NCBI GenBank assembly: GCA_028023455.1
Contig: JAQFVV010012546.1
Location: 2,098,081-2,162,080 of the forward strand
DNA: 64,000 nt
Source of the DNA: Epiperipatus broadwayi
Lineage: Eukaryota > Onychophora > Udeonychophora > Euonychophora > Peripatidae
Reading direction: 5' to 3'
This document shows, piece by piece, positions 35,711-46,799 of the stretch. Position numbers and translations under genes: made by a program. Under the pieces are notes generated by a model that was not told where the DNA came from, did no database searches, and worked only from the letters and a program-made list of their open reading frames with translations. The stretch's first letter is position 1, and each line of letters opens with the position of its first letter.

Positions 35711-35800
35711 GCGTTGGTGGCCTAGCGGTTAGCATAGTTGCATTCCAAGCAGCTGACCGGGTTCGCTTCCCGGTCAACGCATTTGATATATGAAAAAAAA
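35711..35800 (+). mobile_element. tRNA-Gly(UCC)-like SINE, best preserved copy
   Basis: Bases 35711-35780 fold as a tRNA. Acceptor stem GCGTTGG/TCAACGC (35711-35717, 35774-35780) has seven pairs with one G-T. Anticodon stem GTTGC/GCAGC (35737-35741, 35749-35753) carries loop ATTCCAA, so the anticodon is TCC (Gly). The T arm is CCGGG-TTCGCTT-CCCGG (35757-35773). The A box TGGCCTAGCGG is a perfect consensus match and the B box GGTTCGCTTCC has one mismatch. The downstream ATATGAAAAAAAAAA equals the family tail and no TTTT terminator follows closely. I therefore call it a SINE close to its tRNA progenitor; a genuine tRNA-Gly gene is the alternative. Confidence 0.7.
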
Positions 35801-36465
35801 AAGAGAATAGAATTACGATTTAAAATAATGATAAGATAAATAAATTTATACCATTATACATATATATTTAAAAACAACTAATAAAGTATATTTTAAATAT
35901 ATAGACGAAAAAAATATATTTATGCATGAAGACTTACATATTAAAAAATAATTCTTGAAGTTTTGCGGAAAATTTATTATTTACAATAGCCATATCAAGT
36001 TAAAGATAAAGATTTATTAAGATCCTTTATTTATTAAACAATTTTGCACTCTGTTTATTTTCATTTTATATTCAGAAACAAGAGCTTTCTAAGTTTTGCA
36101 TTATTGCCATGGTAACCGAACATTTCAAGAGGAGCAGAATTCCAGTATCTAATGATATTTTAATTAAAATGAGTATACCTGCAAGGGACAAACATTTTTC
36201 AGTAATGCAATCTTATATATGACAGATGAGTTTTATAATAGGCAGTGAGATAAATTTGAGAGTTTGGTGAAACTGAGTATATGGAAACACACATTTATCT
36301 ATTTCCATATATTCACTGTTATGTATAGATGATATACAACGTATAGATAGTTATTTAAATAAAACTAATAAAGATATGACTTTAAAATTAAAATATAATT
36401 CAAAAACTATAGAACAAGTTTGCATCAGCAATCTGATGAAATTTATTTCTTTACTAAGTTACATG

Positions 36466-36508
<43 letters not shown>

Positions 36509-36660
36509 TATGTTTATGACTTTCATATCTTGTAAGCTGACATTCATTAAAATTTTAAAAAAAAGTTATTCCACATTTTTTGCTTGTACAGGGCACACAA
36601 ACACTCTAGGAAAATACGCACCCATATTTATATATAGTACATGTATTTGGAGTTATTCAT
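35801..36660. other. No gene recognised; CA/TA microsatellite
   Basis: AT-rich sequence with a compound CA then TA microsatellite at about 36468-36509. The frame over 36420-36674 is driven by that repeat. Confidence 0.45.
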
Positions 36661-36665
36661 TTATA

Positions 36666-36762
36666 ATTATATAATTAGAAAATTCTTTACTTAGAACAAT
36701 AGTCAATTGAGATGAACTGTCCTAAGTAAAAAATTTTCTAAGTATATAATTATTAAAGGAAA
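36666..36762. repeat. Small inverted-repeat element
   Basis: ATAATTAGAAAATTCTTTAC, then TTAGAAC, is mirrored by CTAAGTAAAAAATTTTCTAA and TATATAATTAT. The ends resemble those of 13970-14112. Confidence 0.5.
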
Positions 36763-37097
36763 ATTCTATACAATAAATATTTCTATACAAACATCTATTT
36801 AAAATATATTACATATATATCACTACTAGTCAAAAAACTACCAGTACCTGTATAGATATCATTACTAGTTATAAACAGCTCAAACCAAATAAAAAGATAT
36901 TCAGTAATTTTCTGTACATCATATTTGAAATATCACAATAAGTTATTTTAAAATGATGGAATATAATGTTAAACTGTTACATATGTTTATCAAATTTATT
37001 CCGTAATAAAAGAAATCTGTTTTCTAAGTAATCCAGCTTATCTTATAGTAGTTTGTCAAAAAAAATTTAACTTTGTTAATCTACCTGAGTTAATGTT

Positions 37098-37172
37098 GGT
37101 ATATATATATATATATATATGATTGTTTATGATTATATATATATATATATATATGATTGTTTATGATTATTT
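37098..37172 (+). repeat. Tandem duplication with TA microsatellite
   Basis: The unit (TA run, then TGATTGTTTATGATTA) occurs twice back to back, period about 40 bases. Confidence 0.6.
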
Positions 37173-37362
37173 GACAGAAATTTTGACACATACAGTTTAA
37201 AACTGTCTTGATTGTAAAAATTATCTAATGGTTTTATTATTTATTTCTTAATAAAATATATGAATGCCAAAAATTACAGACATAGCCATTGATATAAAGA
37301 CTATGATTTTTAGAGCTCACCAATCTAACACTCCATTCAAACACAATAATAACTATCCTGAT

Positions 37363-37592
37363 TAGATATATATTGCTTATAACACTTCTTTCATATTCAC
37401 TTCAGTGCAAACAAATTTTCTTAAAAATTTTTTTATTTTCCTTACAGTTTTGACTGTCCAGCAGTTTTCATCAGAACTCTATGACGAAGACTGCTGGACA
37501 GTCGAAACTGTAAGGAAAATAAAGAAGTTTTTAAGAAAATTTGTTTGCATTCAAGTGTATATGAAAGAAGTGTTATAAGCAATATATATATG
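37363..37592. mobile_element. Hairpin element with paired hammerhead-like cores
   Basis: Arms 37366-37465 and about 37486-37590 are inverted complements: TTGCTTATAACACTTCTTTC against GAAAGAAGTGTTATAAGCAA, and ATTTTCCTTACAGTTTTGAC against its complement. The two arms meet within a few bases of ribozyme-like cores. Plus strand 37481-37508: ATGACGA, stem II GACTG-CTGGA-CAGTC, GAAAC. Minus strand 37474-37447: CTGATGA, AACTG-CTGGA-CAGTC, AAAAC. Stem I and stem III are not convincing, so ribozyme status is tentative. Confidence 0.55.
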
Positions 37593-38060
37593 TTTAAAAT
37601 ATAGAAGAAGAAAAATGAATAATGATGGAAATTTAAAGATAAAAAAACCTTAAATAATAAAAATTATTATGATTATACAAATTAACCTATAATTTACAAA
37701 TATATCAGATGCAGTTTTTTTAGTCTATTTATTTGACTTCATGTAATTTTTTTTTTTCATAAATTTCTTCAGCAAAGAATTTATGCTGTTTAAAAGATTT
37801 CAACATTTTGTTTAATTATAGTTTATTATTGCATTTATTCCTTCCAATCATATTTTCATATTAATGTAATCAGTATTGCTTTTCTTTACAGTAATTTTAC
37901 AATAATCATTGCATTGTAAATAAAACCTTTCTCTTTCAAGAAACCCAATCTTACATTTCTCATTAAATATTTTTAGATCAGTTATCAATCACTCATTTTA
38001 CATTTTCAATTCAACAAAATGTGAATTTATACTAGGACTTTATATAACATTACATCCAGA
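37593..38060. other. No gene recognised
   Basis: AT-rich sequence without a supported feature. Confidence 0.4.
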
Positions 38061-38084
38061 AAGTTGATAAAAACATTGCATAGG

Positions 38085-38500
38085 AATACCATCTTCAACC
38101 TCCAAGAATCCATAAAAACAGGGGTCTTCATAGCTATTAGACTATCAATTTTCCTCATCTATGCTCTTTGGTTGCTCCTATGTGCCATTATCTTTGACCA
38201 GAGAGCACACCCAGTGAATCAAAATCTCTTGGACCTGATTCACTTTCTCAAAACCAGAGATACCAAACTAGCCCCACCTCCACTCCTCATAGATGCTTGG
38301 GCAATCCTCCAACTCCCATTCTTTCAGCCTCTGTCATAGGACTCAATCATGAAGACATGCATTTTGGACCAGCCTGGACTACACACCATTTCCCCTTTCT
38401 GCTTCCCATTCCTCTTTCACATGTATCCTTCCCCTCTTACCATGTTGCACCTGAAATTTCAATTTATTTTATAATCATTCCCTTATAAACCTTTTTCTAA
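38085..38500 (+). other. GC-richer patch of unknown origin with open frames
   Basis: Visibly richer in C than its surroundings and free of simple repeats. It carries overlapping plus-strand open frames at 38064-38339 (starting at TTG, not ATG) and 38297-38488. The first translation has a hydrophobic stretch (SIFLIYALWLLLCAIIF). I recognise no family. It could be a fragment of a foreign or retroelement sequence, or an exon of an unknown gene, but clear splice sites and start context are missing. Confidence 0.35.
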
Positions 38501-39340
38501 CTTATCTGTATCTGTTTTTTTTTTTATGAATAAACATTCATCACTGAGAAAAAACATCATATTGCCTTATGATCTTCTTATTATATTTTTAGGATATTAT
38601 GAAAAAACCTTGTATTAATTTTTATACTAACTTTATATTAAATTAATAGGGGATAGATGCCATTTTATTACAATAAATTGAAATGAATAAAACCTTCATA
38701 TACAACTAATTTTATATCAGTAGATATTTTACTAGGATTAAATATTTATCTTTCAACTTGTTAAAAAAGTTATAATTGACTGAAATATGTATGGTATTTG
38801 AACTCCTAAATCTCCCTTTCTTCTTAAAAATTATCAAGTTACCTAAATTGATGGAATCTTAAAAATGTTGAAAATCATTTGAGTCTAATGATATAAATAT
38901 TTGTTTCTTAGCCAAATTTCTGTGGGTTAGATTTACAACACAAAAAACATACTGTAGGTCAGCTTTACATTGAACAAAATATCATAATTAATCATCAGCA
39001 AACAAACTTATAAGTCAAAAAAGTCACAAATTTTTGTTTTGGTTTTTAGTTGATTAAAATTATAAAGTCAACCCATAGAAACTTCTAATTTTGGTACCTT
39101 CTTCATGAAGCTGTTTTTAAATTATTCCAATGATTGCTGTTAGAAAGAGAGAAAAACAAAGTTGTAGTCGATACATCTGTTTATATAATACCAGTTTTTA
39201 TTTTAAATGCTATAGATTTTATACCAATATGATGTTTTTATCATTCCATTATCTAAAAAATTGTTTCTTATGAACAAACTTCAGTTAACAATCTGCTAAT
39301 TTCAAACTTAACCACATATCTGCTGTCATATTTAAATTTG
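38501..39340. other. No gene recognised
   Basis: AT-rich sequence with no supported exon or repeat. Confidence 0.4.
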
Positions 39341-39349
39341 CAGAAGGGC

Positions 39350-40165
39350 AAACTTAATCTTATATAGAAACGATTTATTGGATATCGGCTTCAAGCATTA
39401 CACTATTGATAGGAAGATTAGACAATTTTACAGTAAATTAAACAGCAATGTTATCAAGCAGCAGAAAAATAGAATTTTGTTACCGTATATTGCAACTACC
39501 CATAGAAAGTTTTACTCAGTGTTTAATAAAGAATTTCAACTAAGTTTTCATACACCCCCTAATACAAATAGAATTATTAATAACACCAAAGACATTATAA
39601 CACCCAAAAACACCTCTCAGGCCATATATAATATTTCATGTCCAGAAAATAACTGCATGGCATCATACTATGGGGAAACGAAAGCAACTCTTTCAACAAG
39701 ACTATCCCAGCACAGATATTCTTACAATAAGGCCCAGGTAGACCCAAATTGCAACTCAATATTTGCAATACATCAGAAATCATGCATGTGAACCTAAAAA
39801 TGCAAGAATAGTTTGCAGGGAGAGAAATGACATTAAGAGAAAAGTTAAAGAAGCATGTTTTATTGCTATTGATGATAAGGCTATGAATAGGAAAGATGCG
39901 TGTTACAAAATCTCTAAGAAATGGATCATTTAGAGCTGACACATTTATTTTCAACTAATTTACATATATCAGCATATTTTAGCATATACCAACATGCTAT
40001 GCTGATTCTTTGTTGCCCATGATTATGAGAGCTAAGATCTCTTGAAAGCGCTCGGGCATTATTCTTTAGATATTATAATAATTTTAAGTTTATAATATAT
40101 TGTTATTTAATCCTGATGAAGCTCGGTTGTTTTGCGCGTATTTGCGCATTAAAATTATATATATG
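39350..40165 (+). pseudogene. 5'-truncated Penelope-like element: GIY-YIG end and 3' region
   Basis: The frame from 39378 carries the linker region NRILLPYIATTHRKF and then the GIY-YIG domain AIYNISC and YYGETKATLSTRLSQHR (about 39618-39715). A shift near 39780 leads into ACEPKNARIVCRERNDIKRK and KVKEACFIAIDDKAMNRK, ending in a stop at 39933. RT is absent, so the copy is 5'-truncated. The C-terminal motif recurs in the PLE at 9.3-11.05 kb. Downstream, 40105-40160 holds a decayed hammerhead-like motif, where PLEs typically carry one. The minus-strand frame over 39595-39954 is a shadow. Confidence 0.72.
40105..40160 (+). ncRNA. Decayed hammerhead-like motif downstream of PLE
   Basis: TTTAATC is followed by a perfect CTGATGA (40113-40119), then AGCTCGGTTG and TTTT where GAAA is expected. 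A strong hairpin TGCGC-GTATT-TGCGCA (40133-40148) could be stem III, followed by TTAAAA, which can pair with the upstream TTTAA as stem I. Position, core and stems fit a PLE hammerhead that has lost stem II and the GAAA. Confidence 0.35.
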
Positions 40166-40472
40166 TATAGTATTCACCTGAGTTTAATAATTTCTTTTTA
40201 CAATTTTCGTTTAATAATTTCTTTTTATAAAAGGTTTTGGTTAAATTAATAAAAGTAATATATAAATTATAGTTTGATTTCAACTTTTTTTCTTTTCTTG
40301 GCAATCAAATTTATATCATTATGATTTTTGTGTTTTAAAATCACATTGAGTTTCTAGTATTCATTTGTAATTGAAATCAACTTATTCTACACAATTTTTG
40401 AAAATATTTTTGCTGTAGATGATAACAGTGATACTACATGGTAATTACTACAGTTTTATTTATTGCTTTTTT

Positions 40473-40943
40473 ACATAGTAGAGATGTCTGCCCATACCTT
40501 GTATATGTACTAAATGGATTATGTCCTGTACATGAGGGGTCATATTGACCTTAGGTCAACATGGGTGTGACAAGAATATTGGCCTCAGTGTGGCCTTTGA
40601 GCATTTCATCATCAGATTTTCAATTGGGTGGATGGTTGAAGAGTTGGAATGTGGAGTAGATTGAAGCCTGTCCATTAAAGTATAAGGATTGACTATCTTA
40701 ATATATACTGAGCACTTATGGTATATATGTGTAGAGATGGTAATCTGGACCAACTGATGATTGCTGGTTTAGCATGAAATACGTATATTGGTGATTATTT
40801 ATTTTTTCAACATATATGTGTTCAAGTGTATCAGTGTTATGAGATAGTGTAGAGAGTGGTGGGGCGTGTGAAAGTCTGAGCTCATATACCCTATATATTA
40901 CATATATAGACATAGGTATATAATAAGCCTATGTTTCAGTTAT
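40473..40943 (-). mobile_element. Repeat family R1, single unit with ~12-bp TSD
   Basis: Collinear with 29751-30272. TATTGCTTTTTT flanks it at 40461-40472 and 40944-40955. The left terminal direct repeat of the 29.75 kb copy is missing, and the right end AATAAGCCTATGTTTCAGTT is present. On the minus strand near 40605-40617 the CTGATGA core word survives, followed by AAAGGCC. The frames over 40556-40913 are not genes. Confidence 0.65.
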
Positions 40944-40956
40944 TATTGCTTTTTTT

Positions 40957-41280
40957 ATAAATTTAAACAATAAAAGCATCTTTAAGATCAACTTGGTACT
41001 ATTTTATGGTTCCATTTACATTACTCTAGATAACAATCTTAATCAGTTTGTCAAAACAACTTTTAAATTAAAAAAATCTCACATAAAAAAACAAACAACT
41101 GTAATAAATTTGCATGACAAAAACTAATTTATCACTCTACATTCAAAATGTATCAAATATATAAAAACTATGCTACTTATCTAATTTCAAAAATAATTAA
41201 GTTAAATTAAAGAAAAAAAAATCATGAATAATCATTTTATTTCTGAAGTATTATAACCTTATGTTTCTTATTGCATTGCC
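40957..41280. other. No gene recognised
   Basis: AT-rich, no supported feature. Confidence 0.4.
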
Positions 41281-41315
41281 AAATTTATATAATATTAATA
41301 CCATCTGTATTCTTT

Positions 41316-41423
41316 TTTTTTCATATGTCATAGCAACGGCCGGGACGCGAACCCACAACCATCTGCAACCAACTACTTGCTTGAAAGGCAGCTGCAATGA
41401 CCTCTTGGTTAACGACGTTTGAC
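41316..41423 (-). mobile_element. tRNA-derived SINE inserted in a hairpin arm, 16-bp TSD
   Basis: Minus-strand SINE (CATATGTCATAGCAACGGCC and so on). ACCATCTGTATTCTTT flanks it exactly at 41300-41315 and 41424-41439. The duplicated bases belong to the left arm of the hairpin element 41283-41580, so the SINE is the younger insertion. Confidence 0.75.
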
Positions 41424-41580
41424 ACCATCTGTATTCTTTATTACTCTTTCCAATGCTTTTTTACAGTTTAGACAGTCAAGATTGCTGGGGCAATCGAAAC
41501 TGTCTGGATTGTGAAAAAGCATTGTAATGAATAATAAAAAATATAGATGGCATTAATGTTATAATAAACATTTTAATAAG
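41424..41580. mobile_element. Hairpin element with a hammerhead-like half-motif
   Basis: Left arm (41283-41315 plus 41424-41485, split by the SINE) pairs with right arm about 41490-41575: CAATGCTTTTTTACAG against GTGAAAAAGCATTG, and ACCATCTGTATTCTTTATTA against its complement near 41535-41560. The centre is GATTGC-TGGG-GCAATC (41480-41495) followed by GAAAC, TGTC, TGGA, that is, stem II, GAAA and a cleavage-like site. The upstream core is replaced by the other arm. Confidence 0.5.
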
Positions 41581-41940
41581 TATGTTATTAATAAAAAATA
41601 GCACTAACTTGAGGTAAATATAGAGTATAAATGACATTTCAGATGGTATATTTTTTTATAAACCAATAATTTATAGCCAGTCATTTTGTGCTCTGTGTTA
41701 ATGTGTTTAATATTCTACTGAAGCACCATTTGTAAATTAAAATAAAAAAATTAAAACAAAAATAAACTTAATATATATATGAAAAATAAAAACAAGTTAT
41801 AAATCATGTAACTTGCTATCACTTGCATTTATGATCAATAGATGGAGCTTTACCAAAGCCTGTTTCATCACCAATGACTTTTGTTTGTGTAATTATTTAT
41901 TAAATAAAAAATTATTATTATATATATTTTTTGTAAATCA
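41581..41940. other. No gene recognised
   Basis: AT-rich, no supported feature. Confidence 0.4.
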
Positions 41941-41944
41941 ATGT

Positions 41945-42110
41945 TTTTAGAGGGATTTGAACCCATATGTTTAAGTTCCATTTAGTCACTCAGTTTATCC
42001 TATATAACCAATACACACAGCAACATACATGTGAGAAAAATAAATGATATCCAATATTCCTATTTTGTGCTGAATCATCAGTCATTGGTTGGTCCAGATC
42101 ATCTACCACA
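41945..42110 (-). repeat. R1-related fragment
   Basis: Starts AGGGATTTGAACCC (B-box complement), then ATACACACAGCAACATACAT, TATTTTGTGCTGAATCATCA and GGTTGGTCCAGATCAT, matching the left half of 44-1036 and 50165-50350. Confidence 0.55.
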
Positions 42111-42630
42111 TTTATTATCACCATCCTATATCATTTGTCTTGGACATCAAAAATTATCTTTTTAAAATCATTGTATTGATATTTTACTGTTATCAAAATT
42201 AATGGGTATATTTTCATGATGATCACAATGATGAATCCATATATAAAAGTCCATTATGTGCAGGAGAGACAACCGTATTTCTAAAATATTTTCATAATTT
42301 TGAAGCTCATATATCTCCATTTTATTTTGAAATATCTTTATATATCTCACTGGGATTTGTTTCCTTTTTATTTCTAAGTGTACAAAAATCTATTTTATCT
42401 TTATTAAGGTGATTATAAATGAGTAAATAAATTGATATATTATTTAAAACCATCATTTCAATACTTGTATTACTATTTAAAAATAACCCAACTATTATAT
42501 CCACTTATTTGAAAGATACTATTATTTAATATGATTACGACATTATTTCTCTGATTCATATGTTACTTTCATGCATCAATATATCACATTTAGTGAATGA
42601 CTATTTCATTTACAGCTAAACACATCATTT
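42111..42630. other. No recognised gene; weak minus-strand frames
   Basis: Two adjoining minus-strand frames (42168-42350 and 42322-42504) might be parts of one decayed protein (for example KIDFCTLRNKKETNPSEIY), but I recognise no family and there is no start or splice context. Confidence 0.3.
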
Positions 42631-42637
42631 TGTCAAG

Positions 42638-42737
42638 CATTGGTGGTCCAGAGGTCAGTGACGTCTGCTTTACAAGCAGTTGTCCCAGGTTAGCAAGTTT
42701 GCTTCCCATCTGATGCTATGACACATGAGAAAAAAAT
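42638..42737 (+). mobile_element. tRNA-derived SINE copy
   Basis: Starts GCATTGGTGGTCCAGAGG, tail GACACATGAGAAAAAA. ACATCATTT recurs on both sides (42622 and 42739 regions) as a likely target duplication. Confidence 0.68.
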
Positions 42738-42739
42738 AC

Positions 42740-43055
42740 ATCATTTCATTTTAAAACTTCTTCTCAATAGTACAACTTCTGCATTTTAAATATCTATATT
42801 ATTTATGTTTCTCCACATTGAAATTATTAATTTGCTAAGCAGAATATTCCACTTCTTAAAAACAATGAAATTATTGATAATAGAATCACTGACAGAGAAG
42901 CATTCAGAAATCTTCTTTTTAGTTAAACTAAAGATAGATAAGTTTAATTTGTAACATAATTAATTTTGAAAATTCAAAGTGACAGTTTTAGTCTTAGTTT
43001 AAAACATGAAGAGTAAAAGCTTCTACAGAATAATATTTTTTTCAATACAAATATA
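42740..43055. other. No gene recognised
   Basis: Plain AT-rich sequence separating two SINE copies. Confidence 0.4.
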
Positions 43056-43063
43056 CTTGTCAA

Positions 43064-43159
43064 GCATTGGTGGTCAAGTGGTCAGCACAGTTGCCTTACA
43101 AGCAGTTGTGCCAGGTTAGCAGGTTTGCTTCCTGGCTGATGCTATGACACATGGAAAAA
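43064..43159 (+). mobile_element. tRNA-derived SINE copy
   Basis: Starts GCATTGGTGGTCAAGTGG, B-box-like CAGGTTTGCTTCCTGG, tail GACACATGGAAAAAA. ATATACTTGT on the left and ATATGCTTGT on the right look like a duplication. Confidence 0.68.
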
Positions 43160-44545
43160 ATATGCTTGTAATAAGTTCATGTTTTTATTACAGTCATAAT
43201 TTAAGTTTTAAAATATATTAATGTAATTTATGTCTACCAATCAGCAAATGTAGTTAAGGTTCACATAATATGGACTTTCTTTTTGTATTTCTGAAATATG
43301 ATTGTAATGGCAATTCATTATATACCACTCTATACCACTCTATTGAGCATGGATTCATCCAAGCTGGAATATAGCAATTGTTCTGTCTAATAAAATTTTT
43401 CATGATAAACAATCTAATAATATACAAAAACTTAATAACTGAAGATAATTTGAATCTCCAGCATTAACACTATTATTTCAAGTAACATTGGGCAAAAGTT
43501 AAATTCAAATTACACTTTAAATTAAAATAAATTCAATATTATATCAATATTCCTTTTCACTTCATGCTATATTTTTTTTAAAAAAGCTTCTCTCCAAATA
43601 GGTCCTTAATTTTGTTTATCTCATTTGAAAAATGAAGAGTCATTAAGAGCAGCTATAACAAACAACATACACCATGATATTTTTTTAGTTCTAAATGTTA
43701 TCATTCATTCAACTTTTTAAAGAGGTTATTTATGAAGTTCATACATTATTTGTATTTCCATTTGTAAAATGAATAAAATATCTTGATTTACTATCATTAT
43801 TACTACTTATAAATACAATTATTTTAACTGCATTAATTAAGTTTATTAAGCATGACAACTTAAATAAATTGTATGAAATACACACAAAATAACCCATCAT
43901 TCTGCCAAACATTTCAAAAACATCTCTCATCAACTGCCTAAACCACCATTAATCATAACAGATAAACGACTGTTAATTTTTAAAAAAAGCAATTATTATC
44001 ATGGTCTTTACAAGTCAAACTACTTTAATGATGGCTATTGGTATGATTCAATTTTTATATTAAGCATATAAGGATGAAACAATTTGAAGAGTTTCTGTCA
44101 ATTTTCTTTATCCAACTATATGAATATATTATAAAATAACATTTAATAAATGTTAAAGTGGTAATTATTTAATATATGGAGTTTTTTATTTTATAATTAT
44201 TTAATTAGAAATCTCTTACCTAGGCAATAGCTAATCTAGTTTATGGCACACCAGAATTAGATGTAATACTGAAAATATATGTATATAATGAGTTATTTGA
44301 ATATTTGCGTATATTTTACTATACATTTTATGAAGGCTATGAATATGAGGCATGGATCCTTGAGAACGTTAAACTGATAAACTTTTATATTAATTTACAT
44401 CTTCTTTCTCTATTAAACAATTATAAATAAGTGGTTTTTTTTGCTACATAATATAGAGAAGTAAAACTATATTTATTACATAATGAGTTATTGATTTATA
44501 TATCACCATGTTTTAATCTGTAACAATGATTAAGGATCACTCTGC
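43160..44545. other. No gene recognised; one small-repeat arm
   Basis: AT-rich sequence. Near 44195-44225 an arm like those at 13970 and 36666 appears (TTTAATTAGAAATCTCTTAC). The minus-strand frame 43739-43933 has no family signature. Confidence 0.4.
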
Positions 44546-44559
44546 CACTCATGCACTAA

Positions 44560-44788
44560 AGCCAATAAACACTTTTAGGGAATACTCTCCTTTCCAAACA
44601 CAAAATAAAGTCTTTTGAAAAGATAGAATTAATTAAAAGTAATGTTCTCATTTCCAAATCCTTAAAATTTGTCTATACATATACATTTAGGTTTAAAAAG
44701 TAAAGTGGATTCATTCTATCGTTTCAAAAGACTTTATCTGTTATTTGAAAAGGAGGATATTCTCTAAAAGTGTTTATTAATTTATAGT
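44560..44788. repeat. Compact inverted copy of the 45.5 kb palindrome family
   Basis: AATAAACACTTTTAGGGAAT and AAATAAAGTCTTTTGAAA (44565-44622) are mirrored by TTTCAAAAGACTTTATCT and AGTGTTTATT (44725-44780). Words such as AAAATAAAGTCTTT and GTCTATACATATACA also occur in the arms at 45750-46430, so this is a smaller relative just left of the ATCT array. Confidence 0.55.
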
Positions 44789-44838
44789 ATATGTGTAGTG
44801 GGTGATCTTGAATGATTTTCATAGATTAAAGCATAGCA

Positions 44839-45512
<674 letters not shown>

Positions 45513-45517
45513 TAAAA

Positions 45518-46719
45518 GATAAAGCTGAATTAGTCAATAAATAAATAAAATTACCCCAAATTCACAACTCAACCAGACTAGCCAAGAATATAAACTCTAA
45601 AACCCTACCAATGGTTTCACTATTTCTCAAATATAAAGAACTACAAAATAACAACATATATAAACTAAACATTATGCACAATTCTACTAACTTCCCATTC
45701 ACCCTTAATATTAAGTTTTAATATATAATATTAATAAGCCAATAAGCTGATACCCATGCGCTTTGCAGATGTCACTATATAAATGAATACTCCCACTTTT
45801 TCAAACCCAAAATAAAGTCTTTAAGAAAATAAAGAATGAATCACCTATATTTTCAACCCAACTGTATATGTATGGACAAATCTGAAGTGTTTGAAATGAA
45901 GAGTGTGAAATTATTAATTGATCACTTTAAATTGCTTTTCTACATTGTAAATGAATGACGCCAATGAAATTTCTAGAATTTATGATACATCATTCTTATA
46001 ATTAAACATATGTAAACAATACTTTTTTTTAATATAGCGTGATGTTTTTGTTTATAATCTATAATATTAATAAGCCAATAAGCTGATACACATGTGCGTT
46101 GCAGATGTCACTATATAAATGAATACTCCCAGTTAAAAAAATGTCTTGTTTACATATGTTTAATTATAAGAATGATGTATCGTAAATTCTAGAAATTTCA
46201 TTGGCGTCATTCATTTACGATGTAGAAAAGTAATTTAAAGTGATCAATTAATAACTTCATGCTCTTCATTTCAAACACTTCAGATTTGCCCATACATATA
46301 CAGTTGGGTCGAAAATATAGGTGATTCATTCTATATTTTCTTAAAGACTTTATCTTGGGTTTGAAAAAGTGGGAGTATTCATTTATAAAGTGACATCTGC
46401 AAAGCGCATGTGTATCAGCTTATTAAGTTTTAAATAAGTTAATTGCTTCAGAATCATAAATTTCTAATAATAAAGATTCTTTAAATCTTTATTATTAAAA
46501 ATTTATGATTCTGAAGCAATTATCTTATTTAAAGGTTCTTTTAATATTAAGGGTATATGGGAAGTTAGTGTAATTGTGGGTAATGTTTAGTTTAAATATG
46601 TTGTTATTTTGTATTTTTTTGTATTTGAAAAGTCTGCTTACAGCAGTGAAATCATTGGTAGTTTTTTAATTTTCTTGGCTAATCTGGTTGAGTTGTAAAT
46701 TTGGTGTAATTTTGATAAT

Positions 46720-46722
<3 letters not shown>
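45518..46722. mobile_element. 1.2 kb palindromic element between microsatellites
   Basis: Outer arms about 45530-45725 and 46535-46720 pair (ACAACTCAACCAGA against CTGGTTGAGTTGT; TCACTATTT and CCAATGGTTTCA against ACCAATGATTTCAC-like sequence). Inner arms 45745-46020 and 46130-46430 pair nearly perfectly (TTGCAGATGTCACTATATAA at 45764 against its complement; ATTTCATTGGCGTCATTCAT on the right). The loop 46050-46130 repeats the arm end (CCAATAAGCTGATACACATG). A separate hairpin (46430-46533) interrupts the right side. A ribozyme-like GCTGATACACATG is followed by a GATGT complement but has no GAAA. No protein encoded. Confidence 0.65.
46430..46533. repeat. Perfect-looking small hairpin nested in the palindrome
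   Basis: AATTGCTTCAGAATCATAAA (46441-46460) and following bases pair with TTTATGATTCTGAAGCAATT (46502-46521) around a short AT-rich centre. The left half of the large palindrome has no counterpart, so the hairpin inserted later. Confidence 0.6.

Positions 46723-46723
<1 letters not shown>

Positions 46724-46796
<73 letters not shown>
46724..46796 (+). repeat. TA microsatellite
   Basis: Two adjoining TA runs separated by a short T-rich interruption. Confidence 0.9.
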
Positions 46797-46798
<2 letters not shown>

Positions 46799-46799
46799 A

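Noticed and set aside
39595-39954. 119-residue minus-strand frame
   Set aside because: Antisense shadow of the PLE GIY-YIG region, which is the recognisable reading on the plus strand.
42168-42504. Pair of minus-strand frames that could join
   Set aside because: Adjacent frames suggest a decayed protein, but I cannot name a family and see no splice or start context.
45745-45790. Hammerhead-like CTGATAC followed by a short stem at the 45.5 kb palindrome arm ends
   Set aside because: The GAAA strand is missing and the core has two changes in a combination that does not restore pairing.
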